Source of the DNA: Ptiloglossa arizonensis
Lineage: Eukaryota; Arthropoda; Insecta; Hymenoptera; Colletidae
Length of the DNA: 64,000 nt
Assembly: GCF_051014685.1 (NCBI RefSeq)
Contig: NW_027478786.1
Coordinates: forward strand, 248,001 to 312,000
Reading direction: 5' to 3'
In this document: piece by piece, positions 1 to 11,330 of the stretch
Layout: every line of letters starts with the position of its first letter
Position numbering within the stretch: position 1 is the stretch's first letter
Translations under genes and position numbers: made by a program
Notes under the pieces: model-generated
Databases searched by the model: none
What the model saw: only the letters and a program-made list of their open reading frames with translations
Told to the model about the DNA's origin: nothing

Positions 1-379
1 CGAACGGATTGACGTACTCGAGAAATTCCTGTTGCATCTGAAACAGAAACTCGTCCGATTACAATGGTATGTGAATTTTTGCCCTAGGCCGTAGTAGTTA
101 TTGGTTTCGAGTATCAGACTTGCGAAAATTTTGATGGTTTCTCAAGCATTGCTTAACTTCAAACTCCCATAACTCGCGAACGGATTGACGAAATCGATTA
201 TTTCCTGTTCCATCTGAAAGTAGAAAGTCGTCCGATTACAATGGTGTGTGTATTTTTGCCCTAGGCCATAGTATTTATTGGTTTCGAGTATCAGACTTGC
301 GAACATTTTGATGGTTTCTCAGCCATTCCTTAACTTCAAACTCCGATACCTCGCGAACGGATTGGCGAACTCGAGAAAT
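1..379. repeat. Left-edge monomers, related to 3.5-4.1 kb
   Basis: The first two monomers share rare markers with the stretch starting at 3538 and again at 3891: GACGTACT in place of GACGAACT, a 1-bp deletion giving CTGAAACAGAAAC, and GCCGTAGTAG. The unit after 3538 also shares the TCGATTATTTCCT variant seen at the second monomer here. They therefore look like another copy of that block, cut by the window edge. Confidence 0.75.
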
Positions 380-2600
380 TCCTGTTGCATTTGAAAGCAG
401 AAACTCGCCCGATTGCAACGGTATGTGTATTTTTGCCCTAGGCCATTGTAGTTATTGGCTTCGAGTATCAGACTTGCGAAAATTTTGATGGTTTCTCAAC
501 CATTCCTTAACTTCAAACTGCCATATCTCGCGAACGGATTGACGAACCCGAGAAATTGCAGTTGCATCTGAAAGTAGAAACTCGCCCGATTACAAAGGTA
601 TGTGTATTTTTGCCCTAGGCCATTCCAGTTATTGGTTTCGAGTATCAGACTTGCGAAAATTGTGATGCTTTCTCAACCATTCCTTAACTTCAAACTCCCA
701 TATCTCGCGAACGAATTGACGAACTCGAGAAATTCCTGTTGCATCTGAAAGCAGAAACTCGCCCGATTGCAACGGTATGTGTATTTTTGCCCTAGGCCAT
801 TCCAGTTATTGGTTTCGAGTATCAGACCAGCGAAAATTTTTATGGTTTCTCAACCATTCCTTACCTTCAAACACCCATATCTCGCGAACGGAATGACGAC
901 CTCGAGAAATTCCTGTTGCGTCTGAAAGTAGAAACTCGCCCGATTACAATGTTGTGTGTACTTTTCCCCTAGGCCATTCCAGTTATTGGTTTCGAGTATC
1001 AGACTTGCGAAAATTTTGATGGTTTCACAAGCATTCCTTAACTTCAAACTCCCATATCTCGCGAACGGATTGACGAAATCGATTATTTCCTGTTGCATCT
1101 GAAAGTAGAAAGTCGTCCGATTACAATGGTGTGTGTACTTTTCCCCTAGGCCATTCCTGTTATTGGTTTCGAGTAACAGACTTGCGGAAATTTTGATGGT
1201 TTCTCAACCATTTCTTAACGTCAAACTCCCATATCTCGCGAACGGATTGACGAACTCGAGAAATTCCTGTTGCATCTGAAAGTAGAAACTCGCCCCATTA
1301 CAAAGGTGTGTGTACTTTTCCCCTAGGGCATTCCAGATATTCGTTTCTAGCAATAGAACTGCGAAAATTTTGATGGTTTCTCAACCATTCCTTAACTTCA
1401 AACTCCCATATCTCGCGAAAGGATTGACGAACTCGAGAAATGCCTGTTGCATCTGATAGTAGAGATTCGCCCGATTACAAAGGTATGTGTATTTTTCCCC
1501 TAGGCCATAGTAGTCATTGGTTTCGAGTATCAGACTTGCGAAAATTGTGATGGTTTCTCAACCATGCCTTAACTTCAAACTCCCATATCTCGCGAACGGA
1601 TTGACGAACACGAGAAATTCCGGTTGCATCTGGAAGAAGAAACTCTCCCGATTACAATGGTGTTTGTACTTTTCCCCTAGGTCATTCCAGTTATTCGTTT
1701 CTAGCATCTGAATTGCGAAAATTTTGATGGTTTCTCAACCATTCCTTAACTTCAAACTCCCATATCTCGCGAACGGATTGACGAACTCGAGAAATTCCTG
1801 TTGCATCTGAAAGCAGAAACTCGCCCGATTGCAACGGTATGTGTATTTTTGCCCTAGGCCATTGTAGTTATTGGTTTCGAGTATCAAACTTGCGAAAATT
1901 TTGATGGTTTCTTAGCCATTCCTCAACTTCAAACTCCCATATCTCGCGAACGGATTGACGAACTCGAGAAATTCCTGTTGCATCTGAAAGCAGAAACTCG
2001 ACCGATTACAATGGTGTGTGTACTTTTCCCCTAGGTCATTCCAGTTATTCGTTTCTAGCATCAGAATTGCGAAAATTTTGATGGTTTCTCAACCATTCCT
2101 TAACTTCAAACTCCCATATCTCGCGAACGGATTGACGAACTCGAGAAATTCCTGTTGCATTTGAAAGTAGAAGCTCGCCCGATTACAAAGGTATGTGTAT
2201 TTTTGCCCTAGGCCATTGTAGTTATTGGTTTCGAGTATCAGACTTGCGAAAATTGTGATGCTTCCTCTACCATTCCTTAACATCAAACACCCATATCTCA
2301 CGAACGGATTGACGAACTCGAGAAATTCCTGTTGCATCTGAAAGCAGAAACTCGCCCGATTGCAACGGTATGTGTATTTTTGCCCTAGGCCATTGTAGTT
2401 ATTGGTTTCGAGTATCAGACTTGCGAAAATTTTGATGGTTTCTCAACCATTCCTTAACTTCAAACTGCCATATCTCGCGAACGGATTGACGAACCCGAGA
2501 AATTGCAGTTGCATCTGAAAGTAGAAGCTCGCCCGATTACAAAGGTATGTGTATTTTTGCCCTAGGCCATTCCAGTTATTGGTTTCGAGTATCAGACTTG
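380..2600. repeat. 2.2-kb block, copy 1 of a 4,244-bp-spaced duplication
   Basis: Unusual markers occur here and again exactly 4,244 bp downstream: GGCTTCGAG (458 and 4702), CAAACTGCCATATC (near 517 and 4761, and 2464 and 6708), CGAACGAATTGACG (near 710 and 4954), CAGACCAGCG, and GAACACGAGAAATTCCGG. The offset is 24 monomers minus 4 bp. Differences between the two copies are few scattered substitutions, so the block was copied fairly recently. Upstream of about 380 the two sequences stop matching. Confidence 0.85.
1947..2123 (+). repeat. Example monomer, type C (TTTCTAGCATCAG variant)
   Basis: Type C changes positions 90 (C to T), 104 (G to C), 110 (G to T), 113 (T to C) and 120 (C to A) together, reading GGTCATTCCAGTTATTCG then TTTCTAGCATCAGAATTGCG. 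The change at 110 removes one CpG and breaks one arm of the TTTCG/CGAAA dyad. Type C is frequent in 1-14 kb and again around 46.9-50.5 kb. In the 12-mer HOR domain a related form appears about once per HOR (near 23.62, 25.74, 27.86 and 31.04 kb). Confidence 0.85.
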
Positions 2601-4623
2601 CGAAAATTTTGATGGTTTCTCAACCATTCCTTAACTTCAAACCCTAATATCTCGCGAACGGATTGACGAACTCGAGAAATTCCTGTTGCATCTGAAAGCT
2701 GAAACTCGCCCGATTACAAGGGTATGTGTATTTTTCCCCTAGGCCATAGTAGTTATTGGTTTCGAGTATCAGATTTGCGAAAAATGTGATGGTTTCTCAA
2801 CCATTCCTTAACTTCAAACTCCGATACCTCGCGAACGGATTGGCGAACTCGAGAAATTCCTGTTGCATCTGAAAGCAGAAACTCGCCCAATTATAATGGT
2901 GTGTGTACTTTTCCCCTAGGCCATTCCTGTTATTGGTTTCGAGTAACAGACTTGCGAAAATTTTGATGGTTTCTCAAGCATTCCTTAACTTCAAACTCCG
3001 ATATCTCGCGAACGGATTGACGAACACGAGAAATTCCGGTTGCATCTGGAAGAAGAAACTCTCCCGATTACAACTGTATGTGTATTTTCCCTCTAAGACT
3101 TTGTAGTTATTGGTTTCGTGTATCAGACTTGCGAAGATTTTGATGGTTTCTCAACCGTTCCTAAATTCAAGCTCCCATATCTCGCGAACGGATTGACGAA
3201 CTCGAGAAATTCCTGTTGCATCTGAAACCAGAAACTCGTCCAATTACAACGGTATGTGTATTTTTGCCCTAGGCCATAGTAGTTATTGGTTTCGTGTATC
3301 AGACTTGCGAAAATTTTGATGGTTTCTCAACCATTCCTTAACTTCAAACTCCGATACCCCGCGAACGGATTGGCGAACTCGAGAAATTCCTGTTGCATCT
3401 GAATGTAGAGACCCGCCAATTACAATGGTGTGTGTACTTTTCCCCTAGGCCATTCCTGTTATTGGTTTCGAGTAACAGACTTGCGGAAATTTTGATGGTC
3501 TCTCAACCATTCCTTAACTTCAAACTCCCATATCTCGCGAACGGATTGACGTACTTGAGAAATTCCTGTTGCATCTGAAACAGAAACTCGTCCGATTACA
3601 ATGGTATGTGAATTTTTGCCCTAGGCCGTAGTAGTTATTGGTTTCGAGTATCAGACTTGCGAAAATTTTGATGGTTTCTCAAGCATTCCTTAACTTCAAA
3701 CTCCCATATCTCGCGAACGGATTGACGAACTCGATTATTTCCTATTGCATCTGAAAGTAGAAAGTCGTCCGATTACAATGGTGTGTGTACTTTTCCCCTA
3801 GGCCATTCCTGTTATTGGTTTCGAGTCACAGACTTGCGGAAATTTTGATGGTTTCTCAACCATTCCTTAACTTCAAACTCCCATATCTCGCGAACGGATT
3901 GACGTACTCGAGAAATTCCTGTTGCATCTGAAACAGAAACTCGTCCGATTACAATGGTATGTGAATTTTTGCCCTAGGCCGTAGTAGTTATTGGTTTCGA
4001 GTATCAGACTTGCGAAAATTTTGATGGTTTCTCAGCCATTCCTTAACTTCAAACTCCGATACCTCGCGAACGGATTGGCGAACTCGAGAAATTCCTGTTG
4101 CATCTGAAAGTAGAAACTCGCCCCATTACAAAGGTGTGTGTATTTTTGCCCTAGGCCATTGTAGTTATTGGTTTCGAGTATCAAACTTGCGAAAATTTTG
4201 ATGGTTTCTTAACCATTCCTTAAGTTCAAACTCCCATATCTCGCGAACGGATTGACGAACTCGAGAAATTCCTGTTGCATCTGAAAGCAGAAACTCGACC
4301 GATTACAATGGTGTGTGTACTTTTCCCCTAGGTCATTCCAGTTATTCGTTTCTAGCATCAGAATTGCGAAAATTTTGATGGTTTCTCAACCATTCCTTAA
4401 CTTCAAACTCCCATATCTCGCGAACGGATTGACGAACTCGAGAAATTCCTGTTGCATTTGAAAGTAGAAGCTCGCCCGATTACAAAGGTATGTGTATTTT
4501 TGCCCTAGGCCATTGTAGTTATTGGTTTCGAGTATCAGATTTGCGGAAATTGTGATGCTTTCTCAACCATTCCTTAACATCAAACACCCATATCTCGCGA
4601 ACGGATTGACGAACTCGAGAAAT
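2601..4623. repeat. Monomers between the two 2.2-kb blocks
   Basis: About 11.5 monomers, with four 1-bp deletions (near 3161, 3401, 3573 and 3929). The part from about 4,144 to 4,600 repeats 1,847 to 2,300 at an offset of 2,297 bp (13 monomers minus 4 bp), sharing GTATCAAACTTGCG and GCATTTGAAAGTAGAAGCTC. Two units near 3538 and 3891 are near-copies of each other, two monomers apart. No non-satellite sequence is present. Confidence 0.78.
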
Positions 4624-6844
4624 TCCTGTTGCATCTGAAAGCAGAAACTCGCCCGATTGCAACGGTATGTGTATTTTTGCCCTAGGCCATTGTAGTTATT
4701 GGCTTCGAGTATCAGACTTGCGAAAATTTTGATGGATTCTAAACCATTCCTTAACTTCAAACTGCCATATCTCGCGAACGGATTGACGAACCCGAGAAAT
4801 TGCAGTTGCATCTGAAAGTAGAAACTCGCGCGATTACAAAGCTATGTGTATTTTTGCCCTAGGCCATTCCAGTTATTGGTTTCGAGTATCAGACTTGCGA
4901 AAATTGTGACGCTTTCTCAACCATTCTTTAACTTCAAACTCCCATATCTCGCGAACGAATTGACGAACTCGAGAAATTCCTGTTGCATCTGAAAGCAGAA
5001 ACTCGCCCGATTGCAACGGTATGTGTATTTTTGCCCTAGGCCATTCCAGTTATTGGTTTCGAGTATCAGACCAGCGAAAATTTTGATGGTTTCTCAACCA
5101 TTCCTTACCTTCAAACACCCATATCTCGCGAACGGAATGACGACCTCGAGAAATTACTGTTGCGTCTGAAAGTAGAAACTCGCCCGATTACAATGTTGTG
5201 TGTACTTTTCCCCTAGGCCATTCCAGTTATTGGTTTCGAGTATCAGACTTGCGAAAATTTTGATGGTTTCTCAAGCATTCCTTAACTTCAAACTCCCATA
5301 TCTCGCGAACGGATTGACGAAATCGATTATTTCCTGTTGCATCTGAAAGTAGAAAGTCGTCCGATTACAATGGTGTGTGTACTTTTCCCCTAGGCCATTC
5401 CTGTTATTGGTTTCGAGTAACAGACTTGCGGAAATTTTGATGGTTTCTCAACCATTTCTTAACGTCAAACTCCCATATCACGCGAACGGATTGACGAACT
5501 CGAGAAATTCCTGTTGCATCTGAAAGTAGAAACTCGCCCCATTACAAAGCTGTGTGTACTTTTCCCCTAGGGCATTCCAGATATTCGTTTCTAGCATCAG
5601 AATTGCGAAAATTTTGATGGTTTCTCAACCATTCCTTAACTTCAAACTCCCATATCTCGCGAAAGGATTGACGAACTCGAGAAATGCCTGTTGCATCTGA
5701 TAGTAGAGACTCGCCCGATTACAAAGGTATGTGTATTTTTCCCCTAGGCCATAGTAGTCATTGGTTTCGAGTATCAGACTTGCGAAAATTGTGATGGTTT
5801 CTCAACCATGCCTTAACTTCAAACTCCCATATCTCGCGAACGGATTGACGAACACGAGAAATTCCGGTGGCATCTGGAAGAAGAAACTCTCCCGATTACA
5901 ATGGTGTTTGTACTTTTCCCCTAGGTCATTCCAGTTATTCGTTTCTAGCATCTGAATTGCGAAAATTTTGATGGTTTCTCAACCATTCCTTAACTTCAAA
6001 CTCTCATATCTCGCGAACGGATTGTCGAACTCGAGAAATTCCAGTTGCATCTGAAAGCAGAAACTCGCCCGATTGCAACGGTATGTGTATTTTTGCCCTA
6101 GGCCATTGTAGTTATTGGTTTCGAGTATCAAACTTGCGAAAATTTTGATGGTTTCTTAGCCATTCCTCAACTTCAAACTCCCATATCTCGCGAACGGATT
6201 GACGAACTCGAGAAATTCCTGTTGCATCTGAAAGCAGAAACTCGACCGATTACAATGGTGTGTGTACTTTTCCCCTAGGTCATTCCAGTTATTCGTTTCT
6301 AGCATCAGAATTGCGAAAATTTTGATGGTTTCTCAACCATTCCTTAACTTCAAACTCCCATATCTCGCGAACGGATTGACGAACTCGAGAAATTCCTGTT
6401 GCATTTGAAAGTAGAAGCTCGCCCGATTACAAAGGTATGTGTATTTTTGCCCTAGGCCATTGTAGTTATTGGTTTCGAGTATCAGACTTGCGAAAATTGT
6501 GATGCTTCCTCTACCATTCCTTAACATCAAACACCCATATCTCACGAACGGATTGACGAACTCGAGAAATTCCTGTTGCATCTGAAAGCAGAAACTCGCC
6601 CGATTGCAACGGTATGTGTATTTTTGCCCTAGGCCATTGTAGTTATTGGTTTCGAGTATCAGACTTGCGAAAATTTTGATGGTTTCTCAACCATTCCTTA
6701 ACTTCAAACTGCCATATCTCGCGAACGGATTGACGAACCCGAGAAATTGCAGTTGCATCTGAAAGTAGAAGCTCGCCCGATTACAAAGGTATGTGTATTT
6801 TTGCTCTAGGCCATTCCAGTTATTGGTTTCGAGTATCAGACTTG
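4624..6844. repeat. 2.2-kb block, copy 2
   Basis: Second copy of the 380-2600 block, keeping its order of monomer variants. Copy-specific changes include CATATCACGCG near 5475, CCGGTGGCATC near 5865, and AAATTACTGTTGCG near 5150. The match ends near 6845, where TTTTGATGG in copy 1 (near 2605) is replaced by TTGTGATGC; from there the sequence resembles 4.9-5.25 kb instead. This junction is a candidate unequal-exchange breakpoint. Confidence 0.85.
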
Positions 6845-7740
6845 CGAAAATTGTGATGCTTTCTCAACCATTCCTTAACTTCAAACTCCCATATCTCGCG
6901 AACGAATTGACGAACTCGAGAAATTCCTGTTGCATCTGAAAGCAGAAACTCGCCCGATTGCAACGGTATGTGTATTTTTGCCCTAGGCCATTCCAGTTAT
7001 TGGTTTCGAGTATCAGACCAGCGAAAATTTTGATGGTTTCTCAACCATTCCTTACCTTCAAACACCCATATCTCGCGAACGGAATGACGACCTCGAGAAA
7101 TTCCTGTTGCGTCTGAAAGTAGAAACTCGCCCGATTACAATGTTGTGTGTACTTTTCCCCTAGGCCATTCCAGTTATTGGTTTCGAGTATCAGACTTGCG
7201 AAAATTTTGATGGTTTCTCAACCGTTCCTTAATTTCAAACTCCCATATCTCGCGAACGGATTGACGAACTCGAGAAATTCCTGTTGCATCTGAAAGCAGA
7301 AACTTGTCCGATTACAACGGTATGTGTATTTTTCCCCTAAGCCATAGTAGTCATTGGTTTCGAGTATCAGACTTGCGAAAATTGTGATGGTTTCTCAACC
7401 ATGCCTTAACTTCAAACTCCCATATCTCGCGAACGGATTGACGAACACGAGAAATTCCGGTTGCATCTGGAAGAAGAAACTCTCCCGATTACAATGGTGT
7501 TTGTACTTTTCCCCTAGGTCATTCCAGTTATTCGTTTCTAGCATCTGAATTGCGAAAATTTTGATGGTTTCTCAACCATTCCTTAACTTCAAACTCCCAT
7601 ATCTCGCGAACGGATTGACGAACTCGAGAAATTCCTGTTGCATCTGAAAGCAGAAACTCGCCCGATTGCAACGGTATGTGTATTTTTGCCCTAGGCCATT
7701 GTAGTTATTGGTTTCGAGTATCAGACTTGCGAAAATTTTG
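6845..7740. repeat. Two partial re-copies of block-2 monomers
   Basis: The stretch 6,845 to about 7,210 repeats 4,898 to 5,260 at an offset of 1,947 bp (exactly 11 monomers). The stretch 7,330 to about 7,700 repeats 5,740 to 6,110 at an offset of 1,593 bp (exactly 9 monomers), including GTAGTCATTGG, CAACCATGCC and GTGTTTGTAC. The two pieces are joined by one monomer with CAACCGTTCCTTAATTTC. It looks like a chimera from more than one exchange. Confidence 0.8.
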
Positions 7741-9650
7741 ATGGTTTCTCAACCGTTCCTTAATTTCAAACTCCCATATCTCGCGAACGGATTGACGACC
7801 TCGAGAAATTCCTGTTGCATCTGAAAGTAGAAACTCGCACGATTACAAAGGTATGTGTATTTTTCCCCTCGGCCTTTGTAGTTATTGGTTTCGAGTATCA
7901 GACTTGCGAAAATTTTGTTGGTTTCTCAACCGTTCCTTAACTTCAAACTCGCATATCTCGCGAACGGATTGACGAACTCGAGGAATTCCTGTTGCATCTG
8001 AAAGTAGAAACTCGCCCCATTACAATGGTGTGTGTACTTTTCCCCTAGGCCATTCCAGTTACTGGTTTCGAGTATCAGACTTGCGGAAGTTGTGATGGTT
8101 TCTCAACCGTTCCTTAATTTCAAATTCCCATATCTCGCGAACGGATTGACGAGCTCGAGAAATTCCTGTTGCATCTGATAGTAGAAAGTCGTCCGATTAC
8201 AATGGTGTGTGTACTTTTCCCCTAGGTCATTCCAGTTATTCGTTTCTAGCATCAGAATTGCGAAAATTTTGATTGTTTCTCAACCGTTCCTTAATTTCAA
8301 ACTCCCATATCTCGCGAACTGATTGACGAGCTCGAGAAATTCCTGTTGCATCTGAAAGTAGAAACTCGCCCGATTACAAAGGTATGTGTATTTTTCCCCT
8401 CGGTCTTTGTAGTTATTGGTTTCTAGTATCAGACTTGCAGAAATTTTGATGGATTCTCAAGCATTCCTTAACTTCAAACTCCCAATCTCGCGAACGGGTT
8501 GACATACTCGAGAAATTCCTGTGGCATCTGAAAGTAGAAACTCGCCCAATTACAAAGGTATGTGTATTTTTTCCCTAGGCCACAGTAGTTATTGGTTTCG
8601 AGTATCAGACTTGCAAAAATTGTGATGGTCTCTCAACCATTCATTAACTTCAAACACCCATATCTCGCGAACGGATTGACGAACTCGAGGAATTCCTGTT
8701 GCGTCTGAAAGTAGAAACTCGCCCCATTACATTGGTGTGTGTACTTTTCCCCTAGGCCATTCCAGTTATTGGTTTCGCGTATCACACTTGCGAAAATTTT
8801 AATGGTTTGTCAACCATTCCTTAACTTCAAACTCCCATATCTCGCGAACGGATTGTCGAACTCGAGATATTCCTGTTGCATCTGAAAGTAGAAACTCGCC
8901 CCATTACAATGGTGTGTGTACTTCTACCCTAGGCCATTCCAGTTACTGGTTTCGAGTATCAGACTTGCGGAAATTGTGATGGTTTCTCAACCGTTCCTTA
9001 ATTTCAAACTCCCATATCTCGCGAACGGATTGACGAGCTCGAGAAATTCCTGTTGCATATGAAACTAGAAACTCGCCCGATTACAAAGGTATGTGTATTT
9101 TTCCCCTCGGCCTTTGTAGTTATTGGTTTCGAGTATCAGACTTGCGGAAATTTTGATGGTTTCTCAAGCATTCCTTAACTTCAAACTCCCAATCTCGCGA
9201 ACGGGTTGACATACTCGAGAAATTCCTGTGGCATCTGAAAGTAGAAACTCGCCCAATTACAAAGGTATGTGTATTTTTTCGCTATGCCACAGTAGTTATT
9301 GGTTTCAAGTATCAGACTTGCGAAAATTGTGATGGTCTCTCAACCATTCCTTAACTTCAAACACCCATATCTCGCGAACGGATTGACGAACTCGAGGAAT
9401 TCCTGTTGCATCTGAAAGTAGAAACTCGCCCCATTACTATGGTGTGTGTACTTTTCCCCTAGGCTATTCCAGTTATTGGTTTCGCGTATCACACTTGCGA
9501 AAATTTTGATGGTTTGTCAACCATTCCTTAACTTCAAGCTCCCATATCTCGCGAACGGCTTGTCGAACTCGAGAAATTCCTGTTGCATCTGAAAGTAGAA
9601 ACTCGCCCCATTGCAATGGTGTGTGTACTTTTCCCCTAGGCCATTGTAGT
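7741..9650. repeat. Diverged monomers with a 4-mer (707-bp) duplication
   Basis: The run from about 8,310 to 8,830 repeats at 9,017 to 9,540, offset 707 bp (four monomers minus 1). Shared markers are CGAACGGGTTGACATAC (near 8491 and 9198), the 1-bp-shortened CCCAATCTCG, CTGTGGCATCTG, CCACAGTAG and GGTCTCTCAACC. Monomers here often carry CTCGCCCCATTAC and CAACCGTTCCTTAATTTC. Adjacent units are less alike than in 19.5-34 kb. Confidence 0.78.
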
Positions 9651-10399
9651 TATTGGTTTCGAGTATCAGACTTGCGAAAAATTTGATGGTTTCTCAACCA
9701 TTCCTTAACTTCAAACTCCCATATCTCGCGAACGGATTGACGAACTCGAGATATTCCTGTTGCATCTGAAAGTAGAAACTCGCCCGATTACAAATGTATG
9801 TGTATTTTTGCCCTAGGCCATTCCAGTTATTGGTTTCGAGTATCAGACCAGCGAAAATTTTGACGGTTTCTCAACCATTCCTTACCTTCAAACTCCCATA
9901 TCTCGCGAACGGATTGTCGAACTCGATTATTTCCTGTTGCATCTGAAAGTAGAAAGTCGACCGATTACAATGGTGTGTGTACTTTTCCCCCATGTCATTC
10001 CAGTTATTCGTTTCTAGCATCAGAATTGCGAAAATTTTGATGGTTTCTCAACCATTCCTTAACTTCAAACTCCCATATCTCGCGAACGGATTGACGAACT
10101 CGAGAAATTCCTGTTGCATCTGAAAGTAGAAACTCGCCCGATTACAAAGGTATGTGTATTTTTCCCCTAGGCCATCGTAGTTATTGGTTTCGAGTATCAG
10201 ACTTGCGAAAATTGTGATGGTCTCTCAACCATTCCTTAACTTCAAACTCCCATATCTCGCCAACGGATTGACGAACTCGAGAAATTCCTGTTGCATCTGA
10301 AAGCAGAAACTCGTCCGATTACAACGGTATGTGTATTCTTGCCCTAGGGCATTGTAGCTATTGGTTTCGAGTATCAGACTTGCGGAAATTGTGATGGTT
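9651..10399. repeat. Unstructured monomers
   Basis: About four monomers of mixed type. One lacks the AvrII palindrome (CCCCCATGTC near 9985). Another has CTCGCCAACGG near 10255. I could not assign them to a clear HOR, and I saw no non-satellite DNA. Confidence 0.7.
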
Positions 10400-11330
10400 T
10401 CTCAACCGTTCCTTAATTTCAAACTCCCATATCTCGCGAACGGACTGACGAGCTCGAGAAATTCCTGTTGCATCTGATAGTAGAAAGTCGTCCGATTAGA
10501 ATGGTGTGTGTACTTTTCCCCTAGGTCACTCCAGTTATTCGTTTCTAGCATCAGAATTGCGAAAATTTTGATGGTTTCTCAAGCATTCCTTAACTTCAAA
10601 CTCACATATCTCGCCAACGGATTGACGAACTCGATTATTTCCTGTTGCATCTGAAAGTAGAAAGTCGACCGATTACAATGGTTTGTGTACTTTTCCCCTA
10701 GGTCATTCCAGTTATTCGTTTCTAGCATCTGAATTGCGAGAATTTTGATGGTTTCTCAACCATTCCTTAACTTCAAACTCCCATATCTCGCGAACGGCTT
10801 GTCGAACTCGAGAAATTCCTGTTGCATCTGAAAGTAGAAACTCGCCCCATTGCAATGGTGTGTGTACTTTTCCCCTAGGCCATTCCAGTTACTGGTTTCG
10901 AGTATCAGACTTGCGGAAATTGTGATGGTTTCTCAACCGTTCCTTAATTTCAAACTACCATATCTCGCGAACGGATTGACGAGCTCGAGAAATTCCTGTT
11001 GCATCTGATAGTAGAAAGTCGTCCGATTACAATGGTGTGTGTACTTTTCCCCTAGGTCATTCCAGTTGTTCGTTTCTAGCATCAGAATTGCGAAAATTTT
11101 GATGGTTTCTCAAGCATTCCTTAACTTCAAACTCCCATATCTCGCGAACGGATTGACGAACTCGATTATTTCCTGTTGCATCTGAAAGTAGAAAGTCGAC
11201 CGATTACAATGGTTTGTGTACTTTTCCCCTAGGTCATTCCAGTTATTCGTTTCTAGCATCTGAATTGCGAGAATTTTGATGGTTTCTCAACCATTCCTTA
11301 ACTTCAAACTCCCATATCTCGCGAACGGAT
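10400..11330. repeat. 3-mer (531-bp) duplication
   Basis: CTCAACCGTTCCTTAATTTC recurs at 10400 and 10931, exactly 531 bp (three monomers) apart. The same order of variants follows in both: GACGAGCTCGAG, CTGATAGTAGAAAGTCG, a type-C unit with GGTCA, CTCAAGCATTCC, TCGATTATTTCC, GTCGACCGATTAC and GGTTTGTGTAC. Two copies are visible, with few differences (GTCACTCC versus GTCATTCC, TTATTCG versus TTGTTCG). Confidence 0.8.

Noticed and set aside
850..1098. Family of 82-codon minus-strand frames (also near 2089, 4563, 6333, 12703 and 39040)
   Set aside because: All are the same monomer phase read through one mutated stop. Repetition of the peptide reflects tandem DNA repetition, not a gene family.
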